This document shows, piece by piece, positions 11,888 to 22,130 of a stretch of 64,000 nt of DNA. Under the pieces are notes generated by a model that searched no databases, was not told where the DNA came from, and saw only the letters and a program-made list of their open reading frames with translations. The stretch is from positions 1,785,086 to 1,849,085 of the forward strand of contig RPFO01000645.1 of the NCBI GenBank assembly GCA_009746045.1. Reading direction: 5' to 3'. The position numbers were made by a program, and so were the translations under genes. Source of the stretch: Mesostigma viride (taxonomy: Eukaryota > Streptophyta > Mesostigmatophyceae > Mesostigmatales > Mesostigmataceae). Every line of letters begins with the position of its first letter. Within the stretch, counting starts at the first letter, position 1.

Positions 11888-14800
11888 CCACAAACACAAA
11901 CACAAACACAAACACAAACACAAACACAAACACAAACACAAACACAAACACAAACACAAACACAAACACAAACACAAACACAAACACAAACACAAACACA
12001 AACACAAACACAAACTGAAACACCACCACCACCACCACCACCACCACCACCACCACCACCACCACCACCACCACCACCACCACCACCACCACCACCACCA
12101 CCACCACCACCACCACCACCACCACCACCACCACCACCACCACCACCACCACCAGCAGCAGCGCCAGCAGCAGCCGCCGAAGTAGCAGCAGTGTCATGTG
12201 CCGCCCTCAATATGCGGTCTGTTAGGCATCGGCCTGGTTGGACATGAAGTGTCCTGCCCTCCCTTGGGCCCTAGCCCATGCCAGCTGTACTCCCCTTGCC
12301 TGACATGTGCCTGTGCTGCCACGCCACACACGCCTCCCCCTGCGCAGCCCCTGCGGCGGCTACATGGAGAGTGCCGACACACCCAACCTGGTGATGGCGT
12401 TTGACGCGTTCGTCACGCAGGATGGGCAGGTGGGGCGCAGCGGGGGCACACGTAGGGGTGCCAACATGCATGGTCATGGGGGGGGGAGGACAGAAAGTGC
12501 ACGCAAAGGAAGTATGCACCAAAGTGTTGGAGGACTGCGAGTTGTGTTGGGGTGACTGGGGAGGCAAAAAGCTCCTCATGCCCACCAGACAGTGCAGGAC
12601 GCTATTAGGTTTGCATTACCGGTTGGTAGCAGGGTGGCCATCCGATCTTTATTAGAGTGGAAAGCACCTGGTTTTACACATTAGCAATTGTGGCAATGTG
12701 CTGCTCAGTTACCCCGAAATCGTCATCTGCGGCATCCATCCATTTTCCCTCTCTGCTGCTGTCAGCATATAACAGTATGTCACATGCTTTTCAGGCAATG
12801 CGTGTGTTTCCTTGCTTACGCTCCCTGGCTACGCATAAAGAAAAAGGACGCGTGATTATCTGCTCGCGTCTGTAACCCCTGCCTCACAACCCTTGTCTGC
12901 CACAAATGCCTGCCTGTGGTGCATGCCCTATATTGCGCCACATCAACGCCAGGTGTACACGGACAAGTACCTGTTCCTGCCGCCGGGCGCGTGTGCGGTG
13001 GCCAGGTTGCCGTTGCCGCCCATTTCGTTGCAGAAGGCAGCAGCAAACATATTCCCCGTCATGTTCGTCATTGATTCGGTGGTATGCGGGGGTGCAGGGT
13101 ACCTGGGTGTGACCTTGGCTAATATGGTGCAGGAGTTTGTCAGTCATTTTTTTGCAGGGTTTTTTTTGGGGGGGGAGGTCACTGGGTGGGTGTTGAGGGG
13201 CAGCACATTAGCCATTGCTTTCATCCACCAGGTATTAAGTTTGCACAGTAGCTTGAAACCATGTTTTCCTAGTCAGGTTCCACAGCCTGGATGTGAAAGA
13301 TGTGGTTTGGAAGGAAGATAGAGAGAGTAGTTTGATAGGGTAGGCCATGGTGATCTGTACAAGTGATGCGTGAGGTTGGAGCTTTGTTGCCAGAGCAACG
13401 TGGTTTGGATCTGCATTAATGCTCTTAATTTTTTGATGAAATGCTGCATTTAGCTGCATTTTTTTGTGACTGCTGCAAAAGAAATAGGCCAGCACAATAA
13501 CTGGGCAGAGGAGCTCGGTGGAGTGTGGATGATCATGCAGGCCACGGTTTTCCTTAATTTTGGTAATGCATGGGGTGGGGTTGAGTACGGGGATATTGCA
13601 TGCGCCAATCTGCCCCTAGGGAACTTATGCAGAGAATATCCGCTATTATGTTTACAACAGCAGGCAGTTGGGGAGTTATATGATGCGAAGCTCTTATGCT
13701 GGCCTTTGTAGCATTTGTGGGGTGCATGCATGCATTTGTGATCAAGCGCCTTGATAGACAGCATCCTATAAATGGCGACTCAGGAGTGAGAGGAAAGTCT
13801 ATTCTCTTCTTTCCTGTATCATAAATGGCACCGGCCCAGCTGTCAGCTATGCTCCGTGCCAGGTTCTGTGCATGTAACAACCTAGCTAGCAGTAGCCTAT
13901 CGTCAGAGCCTGCTCACGCTGGATGTTTTGGATTCTTCTAGAGAGCTCCCTACTTACTGATAAGCATGTGGACAGTTAGCTAAACAATCATATACTACTA
14001 TGAGTAGCTGCTGGAATTGAGTATTTGTTGAATGGTTGCATCCACCGTTGAAAAACAGGCAATATAACACATGATAGTTTGCGTCGGATTTCTGGCGTAC
14101 GTTTGCTATCCCATCAACGCGGCCACATGGCGCCACCAACCCTTTCGTGAGCATGCTCTGCTGCTATTGAATTCGTGATCTGCTACAGTTTAAATTGGGT
14201 AACTATTCATTATTAACGATACCAAGATTGCGGTATGTAATTAAGGTTAAACTATAACGCTAGACGCTAATTCATCACACATGTGCATGTGGTGACTCCT
14301 GAGTCGCTGCTGCTTCGGCATTGCCCATCACCCTTCACCCTCCGCCCTGCACACTCCCCCCTCACGCTTCCCCCCTCCCCCCTGCTCCTTCCACCCTCTA
14401 CTCCACGCACCAATACTTGCCCATGCATGCAGTACTGGGGCCCCTTCCACTCGCTCATCGACTCCATATCACGCATGATGCCGTTCGCACAACTGCTAGC
14501 ACGCGCGCCCCACGTGGCCATCCACGCCAGCGAGAACAGCACCTACGTGCGTGAGTCCCTGGCGTTCTTCGGGGTCGACCCCGCCCGCCTGGTCACGGGC
14601 GATGCTGGTGCACGCGTGGTCCTTGTCCCCGAACGCGTCTGCACCGACAGCCGCACGGGCAACGCCGCGCGGTACCTGCGCATGATGCGGCGAACGATCG
14701 CGCGCCGGCTGGCAAGGGAGGACGCGCACGTGCGCCAGCTGTGCGCCCGTAAGAAGACCACGTGGAAGCTGCCGTCGTCTTCCTTTGTCATTGATTGCCG

Positions 14801-15632
14801 GCATCATCCCCATGGCCCTGTGCGGTGGTGGTCACGGCCCGCTCCCCCCATGGACGCCTCGAGGCTCAGCGCGGCGCAGATGCAGGCGGAGGAGGACCGC
14901 ATTCTCCTGGGGATGCCGCCCGACACTGCAATCAGGTTGCCTGAGACGTCCACCCTGTCCTCGGAAGCAAACCATGCCACGGCGAAACCCCGCGTAGTTC
15001 CCGTGGTGCCAGCCGTCACCCCGATGCATCTCTGCCCGTACGCCCCGCTGGAGCAGTTCAACCAGCGCATGGTGGCGGCGGCAGCCGAGCGCGCGTCTGG
15101 CCAGGGTCCCTGGCCAAAATGGAGCGGGCGGGGCACCCTGCTGGTGTTCCACCGCACGCACGTGCGCGGGGTGGCCAACCACGGCGAGCTCATGTCGGCG
15201 CTGGCCTCGTGCTTCCCTTCGTTCGAGCTGGTGGAGCTGGCAGACGACGGGCCCATGCACGTCGCAGACATATTCCGGCGGGTGCATGACGCAGCCGTGA
15301 TCGTGGCACCACATGGCGCCGGGTTGAGCAACGTGGTGGCGGCGCGCCGTGGCGCGCTGGTGCTCGAGTTCCTCAAGCCGTGGCTGCCAGGCATAGAGGA
15401 CGTGTCGGCGATGAACATGGTGTACAGAGAGATCAGCATGGCGATGGGGATCAAGCACTACACAATGGTGCCCCACTACCAGGCCCCGGGAGAGGAGGGT
15501 GAGCCAGCGGGGAGCAATGTTGCGGTGACGGCTGCCAGGGAAACACGGTACTCGCGGCTGGGCCAGTTCCACCTGGACGTCGCGCAGATCGTGCGTTATC
15601 TGGCGTCAATGCTGTACGAGGAGATGCGATGA
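8945..15632 (+). CDS. Glycosyltransferase family 61 (DUF563) type II membrane protein, five exons
   Basis: Proposed join: 8945-9446, 11096-11138, 12348-12429, 12953-13081, 14433-15632 (1956 nt, 651 aa). All introns are GT-AG and all junction phases agree, which is strong internal support. The protein has a short basic N-terminus and one hydrophobic anchor (residues about 11-28), then two N-glycosylation sequons (NST, NLT), a Cys-rich stretch around exons 2-3, and the GT61 catalytic domain in the last two exons (WGPFHSLIDSISRM, then VAPHGAGLSN and VLEFLKPW). GT61 enzymes are Golgi/ER inverting transferases adding xylose, arabinose or GlcNAc to glycans; the sugar here is unknown. The Met at 8945 was preferred to an in-frame Met at 8852 because it places the anchor near the N-terminus. 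Exon 2 (43 bp) is the least certain. Confidence 0.72.
9447..11095 (+). other. GT61 intron 1
   Basis: 1649 bp, GTATGT...CCCAG. It contains a degenerate short tandem repeat around 9640-9780 built on CACTGTAGCATG-like units of roughly 15 bp, and a G-rich run just before the acceptor (11062-11084). No other gene seen. Confidence 0.55.
11096..11138 (+). CDS. GT61 exon 2 (43 bp, Cys-rich)
   Basis: Acceptor CCCAG before 11096, donor GTGGTG at 11139. The 43 bp length converts the phase left by exon 1 into the phase required by exon 3, and the peptide (LATECEDVCHGTC) joins a Cys-containing stretch in exon 3. Chosen mainly on phase and frame; a different or extra exon is possible. Confidence 0.45.
11774..12180. 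repeat. Compound microsatellite in GT61 intron 2: (AAC)n (AACAGC)n (ACAAAC)n (CAC)n (CAG)n
   Basis: Consecutive blocks: AAC at 11775-11791, AACAGC at about 11800-11886, ACAAAC at about 11890-12015, CAC/ACC at 12021-12153, then CAG-rich to about 12180. From 11887 to 12153 the plus strand is almost purely A and C. Frames through it (poly-Val, Phe-Val, Cys-Leu on minus; Asn-rich on plus) are artefacts. Confidence 0.97.
12348..12429 (+). CDS. GT61 exon 3
   Basis: Acceptor after a pyrimidine-rich tract (CTCCCCCTGCGCAG), donor GTGGGG at 12430. Encodes PCGGYMESADTPNLVMAFDA followed by FVTQDGQ and ends on a codon boundary, which matches the start of exon 4. Confidence 0.6.
12953..13081 (+). CDS. GT61 exon 4
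   Basis: 43 codons from VYTDKYLFLPP to FVIDSV. Acceptor AACGCCAG, donor GTATGC at 13082, phase 0 at both ends, joining directly to YWGPFHS of exon 5, the start of the GT61 catalytic region. Confidence 0.65.
13082..14432 (+). other. GT61 intron 4
   Basis: 1351 bp, GTATGC...CATGCAG, AT-richer than the exons. Homopolymer runs (T8-G8) lie near 13147-13180. Just before the acceptor is a long pyrimidine-rich stretch (14320-14410). No other gene seen. Confidence 0.55.
14433..15632 (+). CDS. GT61 terminal exon (catalytic domain)
   Basis: 399 codons plus TGA. It holds the DUF563 core: YWGPFHSLIDSISRMMPFAQ at the start, a LLVFHRTHVRGVANHGEL strand, VHDAAVIVAPHGAGLSN, and ALVLEFL near the end. The HGAGLSN and E-containing segments are the nucleotide-sugar site of GT61 in known families. 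High GC, with clear coding bias against the flanks. Confidence 0.82.
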   Translation, partial: YWGPFHSLIDSISRMMPFAQLLARAPHVAIHASENSTYVRESLAFFGVDPARLVTGDAGARVVLVPERVCTDSRTGNAARYLRMMRRTIARRLAREDAHVRQLCARKKTTWKLPSSSFVIDCRHHPHGPVRWWSRPAPPMDASRLSAAQMQAEEDRILLGMPPDTAIRLPETSTLSSEANHATAKPRVVPVVPAVTPMHLCPYAPLEQFNQRMVAAAAERASGQGPWPKWSGRGTLLVFHRTHVRGVANHGELMSALASCFPSFELVELADDGPMHVADIFRRVHDAAVIVAPHGAGLSNVVAARRGALVLEFLKPWLPGIEDVSAMNMVYREISMAMGIKHYTMVPHYQAPGEEGEPAGSNVAVTAARETRYSRLGQFHLDVAQIVRYLASMLYEEMR

Positions 15633-16019
15633 GGGGCGCCCTGCTCTAGATTCTTTATAGGGACAATAGTTGCCGTGTGGCATGTGCACAGGTGAATGTG
15701 CAAGAGAGGTTAGAGGTCACCGAATGTCAAACAACATGCGTGGGCTATTTGCGTGTGACACTGCTCATATGCAAGTCTTGAGGGCATGCCGCAGAACTGA
15801 GACTGCTATGACAGTATGCAAGTCTGCACTGCACTTGCGCGTTGAGCACGTGACCATGATGACGCCTTAACGCATGAGCCTGGATCGAATTAAGCAAGGG
15901 TGTACACATGCACGGACACGGGACAGAGGGGCCGGGAGTTAGTTTGGGGACATGAGCAGCTAGTGACACCGTTCCGTAAGTGCAAAACTGTTGCAGTTTT
16001 GCTTTATAAATATTAGCAA
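15633..16019. other. GT61 3' flank
   Basis: No gene recognised. It would contain the 3' UTR; no clear polyadenylation motif was assigned. Confidence 0.4.
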
Positions 16020-16430
16020 TCAAGGTAATTTAGTATCTCTGCAGTAGCTCTTCTTGCATGCGTGTGTCGAGTAGGGCGGCGTGTGCATCAGAGGCCTGCG
16101 CCGCGGTCTGCAGCGCCATGAGCTGAGGTTGGAGCTTGGTTGCGATCTTGGTTTCCGCATTGGAGACCTGGGCCTAGCTCCACCGTGTTGAGCGTCGTGG
16201 TCAGCGTTGTCAGCTTCTCCGCCAGCGGTCAGGTCACGTGCTCCTCCAGCACTGTGCGGATGGCGTCGATATACTTGGAGAGGGAGGGAGCCGGTGTGGC
16301 TGCAGGCGTGGGGGCTGGGTTTCGAGGCCGGAGCGCTCGTAGCGATAAGATTGTGTTCGCTGAGCTGAAAGTAGCTGGTAAGGATACAGAGGCGATGGTA
16401 CGCCTCTGACGTGTTGAGCAGCCACTCCAT
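16020..16430 (-). pseudogene. Degenerate LINE ORF1-like remnant
   Basis: In minus-strand frames there is a Pro/Ala-rich stretch followed by a helical segment (SLSKYIDAIRTVLEEHVT, then LAEKLTTLTTTLNTVE). Its layout resembles the coiled-coil end of the ORF1 at 3715-4458 (ILTEAFQQHVTPLAAD). Frames are broken several times. It follows the LINE 3' UTR at 16431-16547, as a neighbouring element would. Similarity is weak and judged by eye. Confidence 0.35.
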
Positions 16431-16547
16431 GTTAAATTATAACATGCCTCCGTGGGAAGGTCATGTAGCACATATTTCATGATGGATGGGGTGGAGGAAG
16501 CCGCGTGATCGAACTATCCTAACTCTATCTAGAAAATCCTAACTGCG
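16431..16547 (-). other. LINE 3' UTR (RTE-like family)
   Basis: Directly downstream of the RT C-terminal ORF. It shares GTTAGGATTTTCTAGAT, TCGATCACGCGGCTTCC-like and CATGTTATA segments with 4805-4975, showing that both loci carry the same LINE 3' UTR family. Confidence 0.6.
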
Positions 16548-17405
16548 CTACTCATCAAAACGCCTCCTCCGCTTGGGGGGAGGTGGCTTGCCCACAGGGT
16601 CGGGCGTGTGCGCCTTGACAATCTTCTTCCACCGCGTCTTGTCCTGCATGGCAGTCCAAAGACGGGAGAGAGAGTGGATGCGGTGCTCAAACTGGGCTGG
16701 GACCACAAGGTCGTCCAGCAGCATCTGAACGTAGTTGGTGACAGGTTTCCCTACCCTTTTGGGAATGTCCTTGGGGCCAGGCCAGGTCAGAATGTGCCGC
16801 CCTGGCTGTCCAAGCCGCTGGGGGCCGGCCAGACCAAGGGTGGTGTCGACCTGGCTGGTGCGGGCAAGGTGTCCTACAAATGCTATCCTACGCTGTCTAA
16901 TCTCGTCCGAAACACGAGGCATGCCATGATACAGAGACTCTGATGACGGACGCTCGGAAAAACCTACATTAAGGACCTGCCGGAGCATCCTGTAAACTGT
17001 GCCGTCGAGCCGAGCTGCCAGTTTGGGGGGGAGGGTCCACGCCTCGGCGCCATACGTGAGCACCGTGAGGACGAGGACCTTGAAGAGCATGCGCTTGCGG
17101 TGCCCGTTCAGGCCCTTCGAGCGCCAGTAGGGTGTGAGCGAACGGAGCTTGGCCCAGGCAAGGCCGATGCGGGTGTCCACATCGTCGGCGGTGTCAGGAA
17201 GCCAGCTCCCCAACAGCTTGAAGCGGTCGCGGAACGGGACCTCCGTCCCGTCGAGCAGGCGCGGCAGCGGTGGTTTACTGGATGCTCCTATCACCATCGC
17301 CTCAGTTTTGACACTAATCTCCAGCCCCACCGCCCGCGCCTCCAGGCCCAGGCAGTCCAGCCAGGTCTGAATGTGCTCGGGGCTCTCGATGAGGGTGGTA
17401 TCATC
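16548..17405 (-). pseudogene. LINE reverse transcriptase, C-terminal half (from the DD of YADD)
   Basis: Open minus-strand frame of 285 host codons starting GAT GAT ACC (DDT), then thumb and C-terminal segments (AMVIGASSKP, YGAEAWTLPPKL, IRQRRIAFVGHLAR, RWKKIV) typical of RTE-like LINEs. The basic C-terminus ends RRRRFDE. The two Asp are the second half of the catalytic YADD box; the first half ends at 22131. The element at 17406-22130 separates them. Apart from that break, both halves are open, so this LINE copy was young when hit. Confidence 0.85.
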
Positions 17406-18204
17406 CACATCACCTAAAATCGGTCCGTCCGGTTACATGAGATCCTGGGAATTTTGGCGCGAACGCGTCGCGTTGAGGACGACGGGACCAGAAAAATTCC
17501 ACCTCGCATGGCTGTCGACCCTATGTCCGCCGGAATATCAGTCGAAAGTCAATTATGCATGTTAAGTCGCTGCGATGGATGCAAACGACGCGTAAACTCT
17601 CCTGCTTTGCGATGATGCATGGTAGATATTATTCGCGTATGTTCATGCGTCAAAATAATTCGCAAACTGAGACGCTGATTTTTTGTGTCGGCCAGATCTG
17701 GAATTGGCAGCGAAAATGCATGTTTATTAATTGTGGGGGAAACTTTTTTGTTGGAAGCTCACAATTCCCAAAAGGTGGAATCCGAATGGGCTTCAAGTCT
17801 ACTTTCACGAGCGCTAATCAGTTTTTCGAGAAACGAATCACATTTTCCAGGCTGTCGCATTACCTGCCGGCAGGTCAGATTTTGCTGTTTTCAGTGACGT
17901 TTACGACCGTCCTTGCTTGATGCGTTTCTTCCTTTTTTTCGGCTCACGGCATGGCGGGGCTTGTTCCAACATGCCTGCGGAGATGTAAGCTGTGTAGCCA
18001 TGATTTAAAAGTCACATATTGCTCTCGCGCCACCATCTGTTACTGCTCGACACTGCAAGAAACACTGGTTGCCTGCTCGCAACGCAAGCACAAGCACGAC
18101 AACGGTGCCCTGATCCACATCCAGGCGTGTATTTCCGAGAAAAACTTCAGGCTTTTGTCGCGGCATACCTTCGGTGTTCCAAGCCGTTCACCGCTCCCCG
18201 AAAT

Positions 18205-19519
18205 CCGGGTTGGCAAATACGGGTACGGGGTATAATACGCGGACCTAAAATACGCGTATTATACGTGGGGGGTGTAAAATACGCGGCGGTAAAATACGCG
18301 ACAGTTTTTGTGGTCCAATTGTCAGTCACCCAATTAGCACGCTCCTTGATGATGGTCATGCAGTTATTGCAACTGAAATTTGGTGTATATGCTTATTTAT
18401 TAACATCTTCCATTAATTTATGCCCTGCAATCCTATCTGATTATGATTTGTTAAATGCTGGGGGGAGCAGACTGCAACGGGAACTGTAAGGAATCAATTA
18501 ATTAGTTAATTGTAAGGAAAGCCATCCACTATATAATGCATGAGAGGACATAAGACACAACTAAGGACCATGCTCTCAAGGATCCCACATGAACAAGCTC
18601 CTTTGCAGTACTGGATCATGCCGGCCACCATCTGCTTGAAAGAGGCGCTCTCAGCCGCATTGAAGGCAATGCCGTTCTCGATAAAAAATTCGGCAGCCAG
18701 CAGCTGGACACCTTGTTCGTCGACGGGAACCAGCCCTTTGGTGATGCTCAGCTGGCCTTTGCTGGGAACCGACGACAAGTCAGCCGGCGCAGCCCCTCCC
18801 ATCTCCGCCATTGCCCTGTTCAAATTGTGATGCTTCTTGGCGTCTGACTTCTGCAACTTGTTGTTAGCAATCCTGAGAAACCTGCTCCGGATATTCGGTG
18901 GAATTTTGTCGCAGGGTAACATCCCTTCCCCTGCGATTCCGGCAAAGTGTGCACGGACTCGGAATACGCTGATTGGCCCCGCCTTGTAGGAGAAGTTCTT
19001 GTTGCAAAATGAGCAGAACATCCTCGACACATACTGCGTTGTGTTACTACTAACAGCATCTGTGACTGCTTCTTTCTTCTCGACAACGAAATCCCATTCA
19101 GGCCCTTTCTTCGGCATGGCTGCAAATCGAAAATGGCTGCACACTATCGCACAGTCGCACTGGCCTCGTCGTCGCTATATTGCATTACACCGTCAGTAGC
19201 ACAGCTGGCATTTGCTGGCATTATGCGTTATGTACCTAGTCCTAGCTGTCTCCTACCGGCCAAAGATTTTGCAAGGCTTGCGCTTTATGGAAAGAACTGT
19301 ACGCATCTACTTCTAGTAGTAAAAATCTCAAATGTGCAGTGAACGCGCCGCGCCCAGAACCTGGGCACCGCGCCAGTGCCCGCTGCCCGCTGGTACCCCC
19401 GAAAAATTCTAAGTCCAAACCGCGTATTCTGAAGTAAAGTACGCGTATATACGGCGGAGGCCTTCAGTGTACGTTTTCCCGTATTTTTGCGGCTCCGTAC
19501 GGCGTACTGACCAACCCGG
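18205..19519 (-). mobile_element. hAT transposon (truncated, non-autonomous) in copy 1
   Basis: 1315 bp. TIRs start CCGGGTTGG on both ends, with an 8-bp TSD as in hAT. Subterminal regions are rich in CGTATTATACG/AATACGCG motifs on both sides. It carries only the N-terminal part of a hAT transposase on the minus strand, so it would depend on an active relative. Confidence 0.88.
18506..19144 (-). pseudogene. hAT transposase N-terminal fragment (BED finger)
   Basis: 212 codons. A BED-type zinc finger is visible: CSFCNKNFSYKAG..., then FRVRAHFAG and a distal Cys in MLPC. It is followed by the hAT segment AAEFFIENGIAFNAAESASF that precedes the catalytic domain. The RNase-H-like core and the dimerisation region are absent, so it is truncated. 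A Met at codon 10 (MPKKGPEWDF) is a better start than the first. Confidence 0.82.
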
Positions 19520-19527
19520 CCCGAAAT

Positions 19528-22130
19528 AGTCTTATGACTCGCTTTTATAGCATTGTGGGTTCGCGTCCGCCATCTCCGCCGGGTGCTGACACGAGATGTT
19601 CGCGCTGAACTTGGACTGCGCAAGGTCGCCCGCTACCGGTTAGCTGTACGTGTTTAGCAAGCTCTGGATGATATTGTCATGGTTTTGGTGCAGGAAGGTG
19701 CTGTGGGGGGGTCTATCTCACCTCTTTACCTAGCTTTCCTCCTCCTAGCTTGACAGCTAAGTTTGCATCAGGAAGTCATGCTTGTTGACAAAGCTCGATG
19801 GATATAAACCTTGGGATGTGCTGTGAAGGTGTTAGCATGCTTGCTTGAAGAATTGAATGCGTATTTGTGCAAGCCATGGACATTTTTTATTAAGGGCAGT
19901 AGGTAGCAGCCACGTTCTTATTCAATTGTGTCAGGACGTCTATGTTGCCTTTACTGCACTCTGTCCTAGAGGAGTTTGATGCCACTGTAGATGACTATGA
20001 CCAGTGGGGTGGTGAGGATGGGCCGGTGTGCTGGGGTGAGCCTGAAGGGCACCTTGGATCACGTGACCCTTAGGCAATCATGCCAGGCTGTGCAGTTTAT
20101 GGCTTGTGATGTATGGATGCAGCGGGTGAAGCAGGTTGTCGTTGCCGTGGCCTGTGTTAGTGAACTCTATCGTCTTTTAGCTTACCCAAAGCCCCCCTAG
20201 ACCTAAACTGCCTCGCCTTCTTTGAGGGGTGGCCTTCTTTGAGGAGTGCTATGTCTTGAAAGGTTTGTTGGGGCCCTGGCCTTTCAGAGTAGGTTGAGGT
20301 GGAGAGGGGTGGCACACTGCTAGGTGATGGCAGGGCCATCAATGTGATGCACCTTACGTTGGGATGGGGGCCATGCATTTGTTCTTGTTGCTAGCATGGG
20401 CAGGGTGAGCGGCTGGGAGTAAGGTGTAAGTGCTACTTGTGCCACTGTCCAAAAGGGGAGCTCCATGCGGTGGGCAAACAGCGTTGCAAGCGTACACTTA
20501 ACACAAATGTGGTCTGATGCACTCAGCTGACCTGCCATTTCTCTTGATGCACCAAACCACACTAAAGGCTTGATATAGCCGGTAGGAAATGCATGTGCAT
20601 GCAGTGTCAAAAGCAGAGAGGGACACTGTTAGCACATGAGTGTGATTGTAAACCGATGAGTGTGAGCCTCCCCGTGCCATCCCATGCATTTTACACCTAT
20701 TTTCGGCAAGCCCCCATCATGCCGCAGTTATGCACCACCTATATGCAAGGGGGATGAATAGACAGTTATAGGTGTGTTGAGGGATGAGATAAGGGTAAAC
20801 ATGAGGAGCCATGCAGGCTAAAACGGAAGGGCGATGTCAACAGTGTGTTTGCCCAGATTTTGATGTCAGGAGGGGCTGAAAGATCAGTGGCCACGATAAA
20901 CCTAGGTGGATTACATGAGAGATGACACGACCATGAGAGGGTGGTAGATGAGTTCAACTGAGAAGAGCTAGCATTACATGCACAGATTCTTAATGACCTA
21001 TGGACTGTCCAAGGGTTGGAGTTCAGTGCACGTTCCAAAGACTATGATGAGCATGACGATGATGGCAAGGGGGCGGGGGGGCGCAATTAGGACAGGCACT
21101 GATGCAGAATTATGTTGTACAGCAGCTAGGTGCTGAGCTCAATTGAATAGCAGCCCAAGCCACTGCTGTCCTTGATTGCGCTTTGTATTTCCATGTAGCA
21201 GAGAGGCACCTGGCAGATATATATTTGGATTAGCTGCTATAAGACACGCACAGCAGGGGTGCCCAGCAGAGTGGGCCAAGTACTGCAAAGGAGATTGTGT
21301 GTGCTGCCGAGCGGGGCCCGTTTAGAAAAGAGACTGGTCAGCCGACAGGCACGACTGGTCAGCCAAGCTCCCCTTCTTGAGGCTTGTAGGCACTATGGTG
21401 CTTGTTCCGAATGCCAGCATCTACTGTGATTGATGGTGATTTTATCCCTTGATGATCGCTTTTTTAGTCTGTGTTGGCTAATGTATCCAGCCCCAGTGGC
21501 ATGTATATGAATCCCATGACAGCCATGACGATAATTGAGTGAAGAATGCAAAGTTTTCCAAGACAATGGCGCAGAATATGGAGTATTTTTGCAAAAATCG
21601 CTCTATTTCTGCTTGCATCCGTCACTTTTAGTGGGCCGGCAGTGGTCCTAATATGTCCAACTTGTGTTCTAGTGTAAATTCAAGTATTGTGCTATTAATG
21701 TGACGAATTCTGGCATGATTGGGCCGCATATGTGCTGGCAGGGGCTTCATAAGTTTGAAAATAATGCACTAAAACGGTGTTTTGGCTCATGTATGCCAGA
21801 ATTATAGCACATAGTTTGGTCCTACATTGCATACTTAAGGGCGGTTTTTGTCTTTGGATATAAATTAATAAGCATGACCATTTCCAGCTGAATTGGACTA
21901 CATTTACTACTTGTGTGTGGCTGCTATGCCTCCTTATGCCTGGAAAACATCGTTTTTTGCACTTTTCCACGTCACGGTTTGATGCTAAAAATAGGTCAGT
22001 TGGCCCCCCAATTTATGTGATGTGAACAGGGTCCTAGGGGGACCTTCAGTCCAGAAAGGCACCCCGATCTGACTATATGTGTGGGAGATATGACCCCATG
22101 TAACAAAAAAGGCCGTTTTTAGGTGATGTG
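19528..22130. other. Right body of TIR element copy 1
   Basis: No domain recognised. Short frames (for example 20157-20378, 20320-20610, 20766-21038, 21695-21970, all minus) recur nearly unchanged in copy 2 because the DNA itself is nearly identical, so conservation is not evidence of coding. Frames of this size could be exons of an unrecognised intron-containing gene. Confidence 0.45.

Larger units (their letters stand above)
18197..19527. repeat. 8-bp target site duplication of the nested hAT
   Basis: CCCGAAAT at 18197-18204 and again at 19520-19527. The inverted copy 2 has the unoccupied site with a single CCCGAAAT (minus sense) at 26635-26642, which proves the insertion boundaries. Confidence 0.92.
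17406..22130. mobile_element. TIR element copy 1 (CACATCACC...GGTGATGTG), no TSD, inserted in LINE RT
   Basis: Ends are inverted: left CACATCACCTAAAATCGG, right (reverse complement) CACATCACCTAAAAACGG, followed by a diverged GTTACATG block on both sides. Removing 17406-22130 rejoins the RT codons as ...LIYA|DDTT... with no base gained or lost, so the insertion made no target duplication. Without its nested hAT (18205-19519 plus one TSD copy) the element is about 3.4 kb. No recognisable transposase; only short frames, some conserved in copy 2. I could not assign it to a known superfamily; Helitrons lack such TIRs, and Spy elements also leave no TSD but target AAA/TTT. Confidence 0.8.

Noticed and set aside
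11677-12210. Poly-Val, Gly-Val and Cys-Leu frames on minus, Asn-rich frame on plus
   Set aside because: They come from the compound microsatellite inside a GT61 intron.
21695-21970. 91-codon frame identical in both element copies (also 24196-24471)
   Set aside because: Identity reflects near-identical DNA of the two copies, not selection; no domain recognised.
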